Shown: positions 45,576 through 54,404, counted from the first letter of the stretch. The stretch is DNA of 64,000 bases from Ruegeria sp. THAF33 (GCF_009363615.1 NZ_CP045384.1:1920501-1984500); one strand, 5' to 3'. The notes: generated by a model not told the origin, from the sequence alone. Program-made: numbers and translations.

Positions 45576-45926
45576 ATGAACAATTCAAAAATCTGGCTCG
45601 TCGTTAAACCCACCGTTGGTATTCCGCTGTTCCTGTCGGCGGTCGCGGTCGGATCCTTTGCGGTTCATGTTGCGGTTCTTAGCAACACGACATGGGTGTC
45701 AGACTTCCTGTCTGGCAAGCCTTTGGGTAGCGGTGCTGAAACCGCGATGTTGCCGCAGGAAGATAGCGAAGCGACCGCAAAAGCATCGTTTGTTTCGGCC
45801 AATACTGCGTCCAGCGGCGATCGGATCCTGGTAGAGATGCCGGACGGTACTCTGGCAGTGGCGACGGTAGAGGCACCAGCTGTTCTGGCATCTGCATCCG
45901 AGGCGGTTCCGCCTCCGGAGCACTGA
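45576..45926 (+). CDS. pucA: LH2 antenna alpha subunit with long C-terminal extension
   Basis: 116 residues. The first 50 align without gaps to LH2 alpha chains: [20 protein letters not shown], ligand His31, TTW38-40. Two features stand out. Positions 44-45 are Phe-Leu rather than the Tyr-Tyr/Tyr-Trp pair that hydrogen-bonds B850, as in blue-shifted B800-820 complexes. And about 60 residues follow the usual end, polar then Ala/Val/Pro-rich ([19 protein letters not shown] onward, ending EAVPPPEH). Ordinary LH2 alpha is 50-60 residues. The ribosome site is AAGGAGCG before ATG 45576. Confidence 0.93.
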   Translation: MNNSKIWLVVKPTVGIPLFLSAVAVGSFAVHVAVLSNTTWVSDFLSGKPLGSGAETAMLPQEDSEATAKASFVSANTASSGDRILVEMPDGTLAVATVEAPAVLASASEAVPPPEH

Positions 45927-45949
45927 GGCCAGCAAAAACAACGGAACGG

Positions 45950-45973
45950 GTCCGGTGCTAAGCAGCACCGGAC
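45950..45973 (+). ncRNA. Intercistronic mRNA hairpin between pucA and pucC
   Basis: GTCCGGTGCT and AGCACCGGAC form a perfect 10-bp stem with an AAGC loop, not followed by a T-run. In Rhodobacter puf and puc operons a similar hairpin protects the antenna mRNA from 3' decay and keeps antenna transcripts in excess of the downstream gene. The same role is inferred here. Confidence 0.75.
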
Positions 45974-46031
45974 AGACCAGTCGCCTGAAGATATCGGCTG
46001 GCAAGAGACGATTTGGGACAAGTACTGAGCA

Positions 46032-47432
46032 ATGCTCGACTATCGATCATTTGCACTGAATAAGCTTTCGCGGCTTAGCACGCGGTATCTGCCTTTCGCA
46101 GATGTGGCGAGCGATGATGTTCCGATGACAAGGCTTCTTCGACTGTCTTTATTTCAAGTCACTGTTGGCATGGCCTTGGTCCTGCTCGTCGGCACATTGA
46201 ATCGGGTGATGATTGTCGAGCTGGGTGTTTCCGCCGCATTGGTTTCGGTGATGATTGCTTTGCCCATATTGTTCGCACCTCTGCGCGCCCTAATCGGGTT
46301 CAAATCTGACACGCACAGCTCGGCTCTTGGCCTACGACGATTCCCTTACATCTACCGCGGCACGCTGCTGCAATTCGGTGGGTTTGCAATCATGCCTTTC
46401 GCCTTGCTGGTACTGTCGGGATATGGCGAGGCAATCAACGCTCCGCGTTGGATTGGCCTGTCTTCGGCAGCGTTGTCTTTCCTGCTGGTCGGTGCAGGAG
46501 TTCATATGGTTCAGACCGTTGGACTTGCGCTTGCAACCGACCTTGTTCCGCAAGAGGACCAGCCCAAGGTCGTTGGCTTGATGTATGTCATGCTGCTGGT
46601 TGGGATGATCGGATCAGCCTTCATCTTTGGCGCGCTACTTGAAAACTATAGCCCCGGGCGCCTGATCCAGGTCATCCAGGGCGCTGCTGTTCTCACGGTC
46701 CTTCTCAATGCATTTTCGGTTTGGAAACAGGAGGTCCGGGGTCGGCATGTTCAGGCCGTCGCTGCACCTCCGTTTTCCGTAGCCTGGGAAAGATTTGCCA
46801 ATCGGGCCGGGGCTAAGCGTTTGTTGGCGGTGATCGCTTTGGGAACGTTCGCATTTGGGATCGCCGATGTGATCATCGAACCATACGGAGGCCAGGTTCT
46901 GCAAATGTCGGTCGCGGCGACAACCAAGCTGACCGCGACGCTGGCACTTGGCACCTTGTTTGGTTTGGCCGTCGCCTCGCGCGTGTTGGGCCGTGGGGGC
47001 TCGCCCACCCGTATGTGCTTGATGGGGGCGCTGGCCGGCATCCCGGGATACATTGCGATCATTCTGGCCTCGCCGCTGGATTGGTTGGCCTTGTTTGTTG
47101 TCGGAACCTTTGCGACTGGTGTTGGCGCCGGCCTGTTCGGCCATGGTACGCTGACCGCAACCATGCGATCCGCCCCTGAGTCCCAAACCGGGCTTGCGCT
47201 TGGCGCGTGGGGGGCTGTTCAAGCGACGGCCGCTGGTGCTGGTGTCGCATTGGGCGGCGTCATCCGCGATTTGATGCTTCAATTGCAGGGTGATCATCAG
47301 TTTGCACCCAGCATGGCCTATTTGCCCGTCTTTTCAATGCAGATCCTTTTCCTGGCTTTTGCGCTGATTACGGTACTGCCGCTGCTGCGGTTGTCTCCTA
47401 CCCAGACCGACAATTCGGCCTACTTTCGGTAA
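46032..47432 (+). CDS. pucC: PucC, LH2 assembly factor (BCD family MFS)
   Basis: A 466-residue membrane protein with about 12 helices of the bacteriochlorophyll-delivery branch of the MFS, needed for LH2 assembly. Family signatures are TLNRVMIVELGVSAALVSVM, the APLRALIGFKSDTHSS loop and the IEPYGGQVLQMSVAAT segment in the second half. It follows pucA by 105 bases including the hairpin. Two further family members lie in the window (49840 and 62985); operon position identifies this one as pucC. Confidence 0.93.
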   Translation: MLDYRSFALNKLSRLSTRYLPFADVASDDVPMTRLLRLSLFQVTVGMALVLLVGTLNRVMIVELGVSAALVSVMIALPILFAPLRALIGFKSDTHSSALGLRRFPYIYRGTLLQFGGFAIMPFALLVLSGYGEAINAPRWIGLSSAALSFLLVGAGVHMVQTVGLALATDLVPQEDQPKVVGLMYVMLLVGMIGSAFIFGALLENYSPGRLIQVIQGAAVLTVLLNAFSVWKQEVRGRHVQAVAAPPFSVAWERFANRAGAKRLLAVIALGTFAFGIADVIIEPYGGQVLQMSVAATTKLTATLALGTLFGLAVASRVLGRGGSPTRMCLMGALAGIPGYIAIILASPLDWLALFVVGTFATGVGAGLFGHGTLTATMRSAPESQTGLALGAWGAVQATAAGAGVALGGVIRDLMLQLQGDHQFAPSMAYLPVFSMQILFLAFALITVLPLLRLSPTQTDNSAYFR

Positions 47433-47499
47433 AACAGCTATGAAGTGGACTGACTCAACGCACCGCCAACTGACCTCGAACTGAAGAACAGGAGCGATC

Positions 47500-48108
47500 A
47501 TGACGACTGTAATTTCAAGAGTATACGCAGCAGAAGCCACAGCCCAAGGCGTGATGACAGCGCTGCGCGAGGCAGGACACCCCGAGGCGAATTTCGATAT
47601 GTTCGAAGGGGGTGGGCGCGGCCTGACAGCAAAGATCGTCGCCGCCCGGGTCAGTGAAGAAAATGCAAAAACCTATGTCAAAATGCTCAAGGAGGACGGG
47701 TCGCGGCTGATCGTCATGCGTGCGCCGTTCACCCCTTTCGGAGCTGCCCGGAACGCCCTTTCAATCATGGACAGCGTCGAAAGCGTCCAGGCAAAGGTGG
47801 AAACCGAAACTCAGTACATTCGCGAAGAACCGGATATGGATCTGTTCATTCGCCAGAAGATCCTGATGGATCACCCACGTTTTCTGACCCCTGATATGAA
47901 CCCCCGAGCCAATGCAGACAGAGGGTTGGTGTCTGCAGCGATGCATTGGAAAATACTTACCAAGCATCGCACAAAACGATCGGCCATGTCGGGAACACGC
48001 TTTATGTCCCAGCGCATACTGCCGTTCAAATTACTGTCGGACAAGCCGCGGAAAAACTCGGTGATTTCAGGCGGTCGGCGGATGCTTTACAATCCCTCAG
48101 CCGACTAA
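47500..48108 (+). CDS. Unknown protein at end of puc operon
   Basis: 202 residues, ATG 47500 with an AGGAGCG ribosome site, 67 bases after pucC on the same strand. Residues 1-110 look like a compact alpha/beta domain (MTTVISRVYAAEATAQGVMT, FEGGG, RLIVMRAPFTPFGAARNAL). Residues 115-202 are basic and polar (KHRTKRSAMSGTRFMSQR, KPRKNS, GGRRMLYNPSAD), with no membrane helix. It does not resemble the small LH2 gamma polypeptide PucE. A role in LH2 expression or assembly is suggested by position only. Confidence 0.7.
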   Translation: MTTVISRVYAAEATAQGVMTALREAGHPEANFDMFEGGGRGLTAKIVAARVSEENAKTYVKMLKEDGSRLIVMRAPFTPFGAARNALSIMDSVESVQAKVETETQYIREEPDMDLFIRQKILMDHPRFLTPDMNPRANADRGLVSAAMHWKILTKHRTKRSAMSGTRFMSQRILPFKLLSDKPRKNSVISGGRRMLYNPSAD

Positions 48109-48119
48109 GTGCAAGCCGC

Positions 48120-48662
48120 TTAAACCATAAGGTCAGCCGCAAGCGCTGGCCCCAGGATACGGTGCGCGTGGTCGCGCATATAGATCCTCAACCAAGGCGT
48201 GAATAGTTCAGGCGAATGGTCGATTTCCTTGGTCAAATCGGCCAGGTGAACCCAACGCGTATCTGATACCTCGTCTGGGTTCGGGTGAAGCTTCATGTTC
48301 ACGGTCGCTTCGGCGCGGAAAACATCAACCAATTCATGCTCAATCAGCCCCTGCCCCACATCCGCACGATATTCGAGAACGGTTGAAAAACGCGGAGATA
48401 GGCCGGTGATCCCCAACTCTTCGCGCAAGCGTCGGGTGGCACAATCCACCGGAGCCTCATTCCAATCTGGATGCGTACAACAGGTATTCGCCCAAAGGCC
48501 CGGCGTGTGGTATTTGCACGCGGCTCGCTTCTGCAATAACAGATTTGGGCCACTCAGCACAAAGGCCGAAACCGCTTTGTGCCGAAGACCCAGCTGATGC
48601 ACTTTTAGTTTTTCGACAGGCTTCAACTCGCCATCGACCCAGGCTGGTATCATCATGTTCAT
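48120..48662 (-). CDS. idi: Isopentenyl-diphosphate isomerase (type I)
   Basis: A 180-residue Nudix-fold enzyme interconverting IPP and DMAPP, feeding carotenoid and phytyl/geranylgeranyl supply. The active-site cysteine is in LWANTCCTHPDWNE, the Nudix-like RRLREELGI follows, and the catalytic glutamate lies in the C-terminal half. ATG 48662 overlaps the bchP stop (ATGA). It ends a minus-strand operon aerR-ppsR-bchG-bch2-bchP-idi. Confidence 0.94.
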   Translation of the reverse strand: MNMMIPAWVDGELKPVEKLKVHQLGLRHKAVSAFVLSGPNLLLQKRAACKYHTPGLWANTCCTHPDWNEAPVDCATRRLREELGITGLSPRFSTVLEYRADVGQGLIEHELVDVFRAEATVNMKLHPNPDEVSDTRWVHLADLTKEIDHSPELFTPWLRIYMRDHAHRILGPALAADLMV

Positions 48663-49837
48663 ACGAATTCTGCCCGGACGAGCCCTGTCAAATGCGCCAG
48701 GTTCTTCAGTCCGATGCGCACATGCGCCATCGGGCGCGCCTTGACCAGTTTCTTGTTCATATAGGCCTCGAACGTCAGGCGCTGCACATCGATGTCATGA
48801 CATAGCGACACGAACCGCTCGCGTCGGTCGTCTGAGCGGTAATAGGCGTTTTGCATCGAAGCCAACACGCGGAAAACCGTCTTATGCTCTTTCAGGAACA
48901 GTCGCCGCGCCAGTTTGAGGTCGGAAACCTTGCCCGAGGCAAGGCAGGCTTGCGCAGCGGTTGCCGCAACCGTGCCACCTACCATCGCGTAGTAGATCCC
49001 CTCGCCCGAGCTTGGAGCCACCACGCCCGCAGCATCCCCAGCCAGAATGACGTCACGCCCGTTGTCCCAGCGATCCAATGGTTTCAGTGGAATTGGTGCG
49101 CCCTCGTGACGGATCGTGCGACACCCCTCCAAACCGGATGCGCTCCGCAGCTCCTTCGTCGCTTTCTTGAGGTCGAACCCGTTGATGCCGGTCCCCATAC
49201 CTACGCTGGCGGTCTGGCCGTGAGGGAACACCCAGCCGTAGAAATCCGGAGAAATCGACCCGTCATAAACCACGTCACATCGGGTCGGATCATAGGCCTG
49301 CACCGCTTCCGGAGCTTCGATAATCTCATGATAAGCAATGACATAGGGGATCTTGTCACCACCGGGAACCTCGGCCCGCGCAACGTTTGACCGCGCTCCA
49401 TCCGCACCGATGATCAGCCGCGTGGGCAGTTTCAACTCTTCCTTGCTCTGTTTTTCCCGATAGACAACCGACGGGCCGCACTCGTTGCGTTCAATTCGCA
49501 GGAATGTACCCGTACGGCGCTGCGCGCCAGCGGATTGTGCTCGCCGACGCAGGAACTCATCGAAATGCTCTCTGTCGACCATCCCGACAAATCCGTTTTC
49601 GATGGCAATATCCACCTGCCGCCCGGTCGGAGAGATCATGCGCGCCGTGTTGATCTTGGCCACCAGCTGTTCGTCAGGGATGTTGTAATCCTCGATCAAA
49701 CGAGGCGGTATCGCCCCACCGCAAGGCTTGATCCGCCCGTCCCGGTCCAGCATGCAAACCTTATGCCCGGCGTTTGCAAGATCTTCGGCGGCTGTGGCTC
49801 CGGCTGGGCCGCCACCGACTACAACGACATCATACAT
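48659..49837 (-). CDS. bchP: BchP geranylgeranyl reductase
   Basis: A 392-residue flavoprotein that reduces the geranylgeranyl tail of bacteriochlorophyll to phytyl. The FAD motif VVVGGGPAGATAAEDLANAG is at the N-terminus, then KPCGGAIPPRLIEDYNIPD, RLIIGADGARSNVAR and the second FAD motif VILAGDAAGVVAPSSGEGIYYA. The length is standard. It starts two bases after the bch2 stop and overlaps idi. Confidence 0.96.
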   Translation of the reverse strand: MYDVVVVGGGPAGATAAEDLANAGHKVCMLDRDGRIKPCGGAIPPRLIEDYNIPDEQLVAKINTARMISPTGRQVDIAIENGFVGMVDREHFDEFLRRRAQSAGAQRRTGTFLRIERNECGPSVVYREKQSKEELKLPTRLIIGADGARSNVARAEVPGGDKIPYVIAYHEIIEAPEAVQAYDPTRCDVVYDGSISPDFYGWVFPHGQTASVGMGTGINGFDLKKATKELRSASGLEGCRTIRHEGAPIPLKPLDRWDNGRDVILAGDAAGVVAPSSGEGIYYAMVGGTVAATAAQACLASGKVSDLKLARRLFLKEHKTVFRVLASMQNAYYRSDDRRERFVSLCHDIDVQRLTFEAYMNKKLVKARPMAHVRIGLKNLAHLTGLVRAEFV

Positions 49838-49839
49838 GG

Positions 49840-51138
49840 CTATTCTCCCGCAACGACATGCGTATTACGCCGTGTTTCGTTAATGACTTGAGCGGCAAGG
49901 ATTGCTGCCGCGACAAACAGGGCAGCTTCGGCGAGGAAGACCGCTCCGAACGCGTTTGCATCCGACATCGCAGACCGAAATACATCCGCCGCCGCTGCGC
50001 CCAGCAAACCTCCGACACCAGCGGCAATTGCTTGTGCTGCACCCCAAAGCCCCATGCGCGTGCCTTCTTGTCCACTGGCATGCTCACCGGCCAATTCCAT
50101 CATGGCGCCGATCGCAGCCACAGCGAACATGCCATTGAAGAAGCCAAGCGCCACAACAGCCCATATCAGTGGGGCACCCGGCCCCATCTGGCCCATCGCG
50201 AAGATCACCCCCAGACTGACCGCCGAACCCAGGCAGCCTGCAACCACCCAACCACGCAGCGATCCGATCCTCAGCCCGGTTACAGCGATCCCGACTGAGA
50301 GCATCCCGAGGAATACCCCGCCGTTTTGTGCCCCAGACAGGGATGTGGATTCGCCCGGCGTATAGCCGAATACCAGTCCCGCATAGGGTTCTAAAATCAA
50401 TTCCTGCATGAAGAAGGCGGTCATCGACAGGAAGACAAACACAGTGAACCTGCGTGCCGCATCATCCGCCCAGACGTCGCGCAGAGCGTCGCGGAATCGC
50501 AGCTTAGCTTTCGATGGCCGTGTCACGGCCTCTACGCCCGCCTCGATGCGCCATGTGGCCACAGACGTCAGAGCTACAGCGCCCAACCCGACACACGCGA
50601 CGATGACAAGCAGTCTGGACGGGCTATACGGATCGAGCATCGCACCAACAGATGCGGCGGTAATCGCGATCCCGGCAATCATCATAAGCCATGTGATCGT
50701 TGCAGCAGCCGCGCGGCGGCGAGGCGCCGTGGCAGTAGCGAGTAAAGCCAGCAATGACGTGCCTGACGCGCCGACCCCCACGCCGATCGCTGTGTACGAG
50801 AGGACCGACAGGAACAGCGCTAACCAGAAGCTTTCGCCAAAGAGCGGAATGCAGAACGCCGCACCCAAAGCCCCAAAGGCAAGGATCGCCATGCCCCCGA
50901 TAACCCATGGGGTCCTCCGCCCCGTCGCGTCCGACAGAAAGCCCCAATGGGGGCGAGAAATCTGAATACCGTAATGCAGGCCCACCAGCAGGCCCGGTAG
51001 GATCGCAGGCAGCGCCAGTTCGACCACCATCAGCCGGTTCAGGGTTGATGTGGTGAGAACTACGATGCTCCCCAAACACATCTGAACCAGACCCAGCCGG
51101 ACAATTCCGATCCATGAGAGATATCCGGAGTTGCTCAT
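49840..51138 (-). CDS. PucC-like membrane protein of bchG-bchP operon (bch2/ORF428)
   Basis: A 432-residue MFS protein of the PucC/LhaA family, in the conserved slot between bchG and bchP where Rhodobacter has ORF427/428 (bch2). It has twelve helices, with family motifs TLNRLMVVELALPAILPGLL and LEPYAGLVFGYTPGEST. ATG 51138 overlaps the bchG stop by four bases. It is thought to handle bacteriochlorophyll delivery, though a defined role is not established. Confidence 0.9.
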   Translation of the reverse strand: MSNSGYLSWIGIVRLGLVQMCLGSIVVLTTSTLNRLMVVELALPAILPGLLVGLHYGIQISRPHWGFLSDATGRRTPWVIGGMAILAFGALGAAFCIPLFGESFWLALFLSVLSYTAIGVGVGASGTSLLALLATATAPRRRAAAATITWLMMIAGIAITAASVGAMLDPYSPSRLLVIVACVGLGAVALTSVATWRIEAGVEAVTRPSKAKLRFRDALRDVWADDAARRFTVFVFLSMTAFFMQELILEPYAGLVFGYTPGESTSLSGAQNGGVFLGMLSVGIAVTGLRIGSLRGWVVAGCLGSAVSLGVIFAMGQMGPGAPLIWAVVALGFFNGMFAVAAIGAMMELAGEHASGQEGTRMGLWGAAQAIAAGVGGLLGAAAADVFRSAMSDANAFGAVFLAEAALFVAAAILAAQVINETRRNTHVVAGE

Positions 51139-52043
51139 ACCAAAGCCTCCAATCCGCGCAGACCAAAGGCCGCGATCATCATGCCACTGACGTAAAGGGA
51201 AACACCAGTGCCGTTGTACCAAGGTGCCTTTGCTTTGGGGTCTTTCAGCAAGACGCGCATTGCCATCAGCTGACCGATCACTGCAGCCAGGATAGCCAAA
51301 GCAAAGATCGGTTGGCCCCAAAGCGTCAACAGAGCAATGACGGCCGTTTGCGGCACAATCATCATCCAACATGCCAAACGAGCAGCGCGCTCAGGTCCGA
51401 GTGTCACCGGAAGGGAGTTGATCCCCAATTGCCGATCACCCTCTAACGCCTTGAAATCATTTAGCGTCATGATCCCATGCGCGCCAAGCGCATAAAGCGC
51501 CGCGATGATCACGACTTGCAAGGAAGGTGCCCCAGCCGACAGAACCGCCGCGCCGGTGAACCAGGGCAGGCCTTCGTAACACAGGGCCACAAGGCCCGGA
51601 CCCCACCAGCCTGAACGCTTCAGCCGTACGGGTTCAGCTGAATAGGCCCAGGCCGCAAGCACTCCAAACACGGTTGCGCCAAAGCCCCAGGGCCCCAACT
51701 GCCAACCGACCGCCAAGGCCAGAACGCTCATCGCGATGGCGATCCAAGCCCCCCACATACCGGGGATGCGACCCGACGGAATGGGGCGGTGGGGCTCGTT
51801 GATCTTGTCGACATGACGGTCGCACCAGTCATTCGCGGCCTGACTCATTCCGCAGACAATCGGACCGGCAAGGACGAGGCCCAATAGGATCAATCCGATC
51901 TGTCCAGATAACGCGCCGCCCGAGGAGACCACCCCGCACAAAAACGCCCACATCGGCGGGAACCAGGTGATGGGCTTGATCAACTCCAACGCCGCCAGTG
52001 GCTGCGGCCAGGAGGATGAGTGTAAATCTGTATTTGCGCTCAT
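51135..52043 (-). CDS. bchG: BchG bacteriochlorophyll synthase
   Basis: A 302-residue UbiA-type prenyltransferase that esterifies bacteriochlorophyllide a with geranylgeranyl diphosphate. It has about eight helices. The diphosphate-binding motif NDWCDRHVDKINEPHRPIPS and the second acidic motif NDFKALEGDRQLGINSLP are clear. Start ATG 52043 lacks a good ribosome site. A PpsR palindrome sits two bases upstream of it, within the 47-base gap after ppsR. Confidence 0.96.
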   Translation of the reverse strand: MSANTDLHSSSWPQPLAALELIKPITWFPPMWAFLCGVVSSGGALSGQIGLILLGLVLAGPIVCGMSQAANDWCDRHVDKINEPHRPIPSGRIPGMWGAWIAIAMSVLALAVGWQLGPWGFGATVFGVLAAWAYSAEPVRLKRSGWWGPGLVALCYEGLPWFTGAAVLSAGAPSLQVVIIAALYALGAHGIMTLNDFKALEGDRQLGINSLPVTLGPERAARLACWMMIVPQTAVIALLTLWGQPIFALAILAAVIGQLMAMRVLLKDPKAKAPWYNGTGVSLYVSGMMIAAFGLRGLEALV

Positions 52044-52044
52044 G

Positions 52045-52062
52045 TGTCAATCTTGATTGACA
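52045..52062. promoter_or_regulatory. PpsR/CrtJ site at bchG start
   Basis: TGTCAATCTTGATTGACA is an exact TGT-N12-ACA and an almost perfect 18-bp palindrome (only the central pair breaks symmetry). It ends one base before the bchG start codon, within the ppsR-bchG gap. Confidence 0.85.
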
Positions 52063-52090
52063 ACTTGAGTCGATGCAAGAAAAACGCGCG

Positions 52091-53509
52091 CTACTCGCCG
52101 TCTTGTTTTTCCTGAATTCCCAGCTTGTGCAATTTGACGTATAGACTTTGGCGCGACAGGCCCAACATTTCGGCTGCGGCAGCCCGGTTATTGCCGGTTA
52201 ACTCAATCGCCGTCTCAATGCACATGCGCTCGATCACATCCGTGGTCTGGGACACGATTTCCTTGAGATGTGCCGAACCTACCAGATCCACCACGTCCCC
52301 ACCCGCCAGATTCTGACGATTGTTGACCGGCGCCCGCATCGCCTCGGACCGCGTTGCGTCCCGGATCACAAATGCGACGGATGGATTAGAGCGGCTGTTC
52401 AGATAGGAAACCGAGACCTCAGCAGCTGTCCAAACACCCACGTCGTTGCAAAACTTGGTCGCATATACGGACATGCGACCTGATTTCATTGCATTATCAA
52501 GCAGTACATTCAGGTCAATCTGACCGCGCGCCATGTATTCAGCTAGACTGGTTCCCCGCACATCTACGTGATGGGCAAAATCGACGAGCCTGAGAAATGC
52601 TTCATTTGCCGACTGAATGACACCCTTGCTATCCGTAAAAACAATCGCCTCAGCCCCCGTCCGGAACAGCCGAGCCAGATTGTCCGACAGCTGATCGCTG
52701 GCGTGTTCTTCAGTTGTACCAGATTCCAGACGACAGATCAGCATACGCTCCCCGCCGGCCCGGAAACTAATCGGCGTTATCGTTATGTCACTGCGCGTAC
52801 GCTTGGCCTGAATGGTTACCTCAGCGTCGACCTCTGAAAGAGCCAGAGCCAAAATGTTCTGAACAAACTCGGAACGTCCGCGATCCTTGAATTCATTTGC
52901 AAAGGGCTGGCCCTGAAGCTGGTCTTTAGCGGCCCCTAACAGATGCGCGGCCGCGTCGTTCAAATCGCGAATACGCCCATCTGTGACCGACACCAACGCA
53001 AAAGCGTCACGCGTGACCGACATCAGCATGCGGTAGCGCGCGTCAAACTCACGCCGCTCCTCGTAGCCTTGCTCCAACGCCAGTTGAGCCTGAACCAATT
53101 GCTGCTGAGTTTCAGCGACTTGTCGCAAATCACGCCCAAGCATCAGGATGGCAGGCTCGCTATGTCCGACCGGATGTATCGAATATCGAACCGGATATTG
53201 CCAAGCCATTTTGTCCCGATGGTTCAATTCGACCTGCTGAATACTGGCGCTTTCGGCAGACTGCTTGAGTATGCGGTCCAGCTTGGGAAGGCACTCCTCG
53301 GTCAAATAGTCTGTCAGATTGTTGCCAACCCAATGATCCAGATCGCCGTAAGGGGCTCCGTTCTCGCTGACCAACGCGGCCATGACCACGCCCTCAGCAT
53401 CTATGATCAATGCGATATCTGACGCTTCAGAAAGAACGCCCGCTAAGAACTCTGGTTCGATCATTGGCAGTGCGGCGATCTGCCAAGGGTTCGGCTTGCC
53501 CGACGTCAT
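52091..53509 (-). CDS. ppsR: PpsR/CrtJ photosynthesis repressor
   Basis: A 472-residue redox- and light-responsive repressor of bch, crt and puc genes. An N-terminal region and two or three PAS domains cover about 20-380. The C-terminal FIS-type helix-turn-helix is NNRAAAAEMLGLSRQSLYVK (about 440-460). Cys259 (MLICRLES) and Cys430 (RMCIETAIEL) correspond to the two redox cysteines of CrtJ. I chose ATG 53509, which sits two bases after the aerR stop. Its sites TGT-N12-ACA occur seven times in the window, including one upstream of aerR that may autoregulate this operon. Confidence 0.95.
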   Translation of the reverse strand: MTSGKPNPWQIAALPMIEPEFLAGVLSEASDIALIIDAEGVVMAALVSENGAPYGDLDHWVGNNLTDYLTEECLPKLDRILKQSAESASIQQVELNHRDKMAWQYPVRYSIHPVGHSEPAILMLGRDLRQVAETQQQLVQAQLALEQGYEERREFDARYRMLMSVTRDAFALVSVTDGRIRDLNDAAAHLLGAAKDQLQGQPFANEFKDRGRSEFVQNILALALSEVDAEVTIQAKRTRSDITITPISFRAGGERMLICRLESGTTEEHASDQLSDNLARLFRTGAEAIVFTDSKGVIQSANEAFLRLVDFAHHVDVRGTSLAEYMARGQIDLNVLLDNAMKSGRMSVYATKFCNDVGVWTAAEVSVSYLNSRSNPSVAFVIRDATRSEAMRAPVNNRQNLAGGDVVDLVGSAHLKEIVSQTTDVIERMCIETAIELTGNNRAAAAEMLGLSRQSLYVKLHKLGIQEKQDGE

Positions 53510-53510
53510 G

Positions 53511-54293
53511 TCATTGAGCCGCGAGAGGACCCGCACGATCCTTGGCGTTCGCCAGTCCGGCAAGCGCAACTTCGAAATTGGATGTGGTAATATCCGCGCC
53601 TGTTCCTGTTGAAGTCAACTTCACCTGCTTCTCTATTGCCCCGCCAATAACCAACCTTGGCGGCCGGTTTATTTCTGACCGAATACGTGTGATCAAACGT
53701 ACCGCATTGTCAAGAGCCTGGGTTCCAGCACAGGAGATCAGCGCAGCATCAAACCGCCCCCGCCGAATGCATGATACCACTTCCTTTTGTTTGGCTCCGG
53801 CGATCAACTGAACGGAACATCCCATGCGGCGCAACTGCGACGTCATCACGACTGATCCGATCATGTGCTGCTCACCAGGTGCTATAGCGACAAGGATCGT
53901 GGGCTGCCCAGTATGACGCGGGCGCATGTCCCAGTTATCTGACAAGGCCTTGCACAGTGCATAGAGACGCGAAGACGCAAATGTCACCGTCGCGAAACTC
54001 GCTTCATCATCCACCCACATCTGACCAGCGCGACGAGCGGCTTCAGGGATGCATACGTCAATAATTTCGGACGATGACACACCAGTTTCCCTCAAGAAAT
54101 CAATTGCCGTTTCTTGAGAAAAGCCTCCGTCGTACATCACCTCGGCAAACAGCCAATCTGTCACCTCATTGAGATCCAGCAACGACGGGTTCCGTGATTT
54201 CGAGTCAAGGGAACTCAAGACCTGCTTCGCAAACGCTTCAAGCTGGTTTTGATCCAGTGGTCGATTGCCTTGAAATGGATCGACAGGTGGCAT
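53511..54293 (-). CDS. aerR: AerR/PpaA cobalamin-binding antirepressor
   Basis: About 260 residues from ATG 54293 (a TTG at 54305 is an alternative). AerR/PpaA proteins bind B12 and modulate CrtJ/PpsR in response to light. A four-helix region (to about 120) precedes the B12-binding Rossmann domain with the His motif GEQHMIG (His about 143), QLIAGAKQKEV and VIGGAIEKQVK. It is directly upstream of ppsR, the conserved arrangement, and divergent from bchF. Confidence 0.93.
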   Translation of the reverse strand: MPPVDPFQGNRPLDQNQLEAFAKQVLSSLDSKSRNPSLLDLNEVTDWLFAEVMYDGGFSQETAIDFLRETGVSSSEIIDVCIPEAARRAGQMWVDDEASFATVTFASSRLYALCKALSDNWDMRPRHTGQPTILVAIAPGEQHMIGSVVMTSQLRRMGCSVQLIAGAKQKEVVSCIRRGRFDAALISCAGTQALDNAVRLITRIRSEINRPPRLVIGGAIEKQVKLTSTGTGADITTSNFEVALAGLANAKDRAGPLAAQ

Positions 54294-54386
54294 CGGAGTA
54301 TCCAATCCTTGCTAAAGGGCTGCGACTGGAATCGTTATTGGGGTGGTTAACTGACCTCGGATCAGTCTGGTTCAAGTGGACGGATT

Positions 54387-54404
54387 TGTCAAACTTAGTA
54401 GACA
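54387..54404. promoter_or_regulatory. PpsR/CrtJ site before aerR
   Basis: TGTCAAACTTAGTAGACA is an exact TGT-N12-ACA. On the minus strand its end reads TTGACA, a consensus -35, 82-94 bases upstream of aerR; no strong -10 follows. It suggests autoregulation of aerR-ppsR. Confidence 0.78.
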
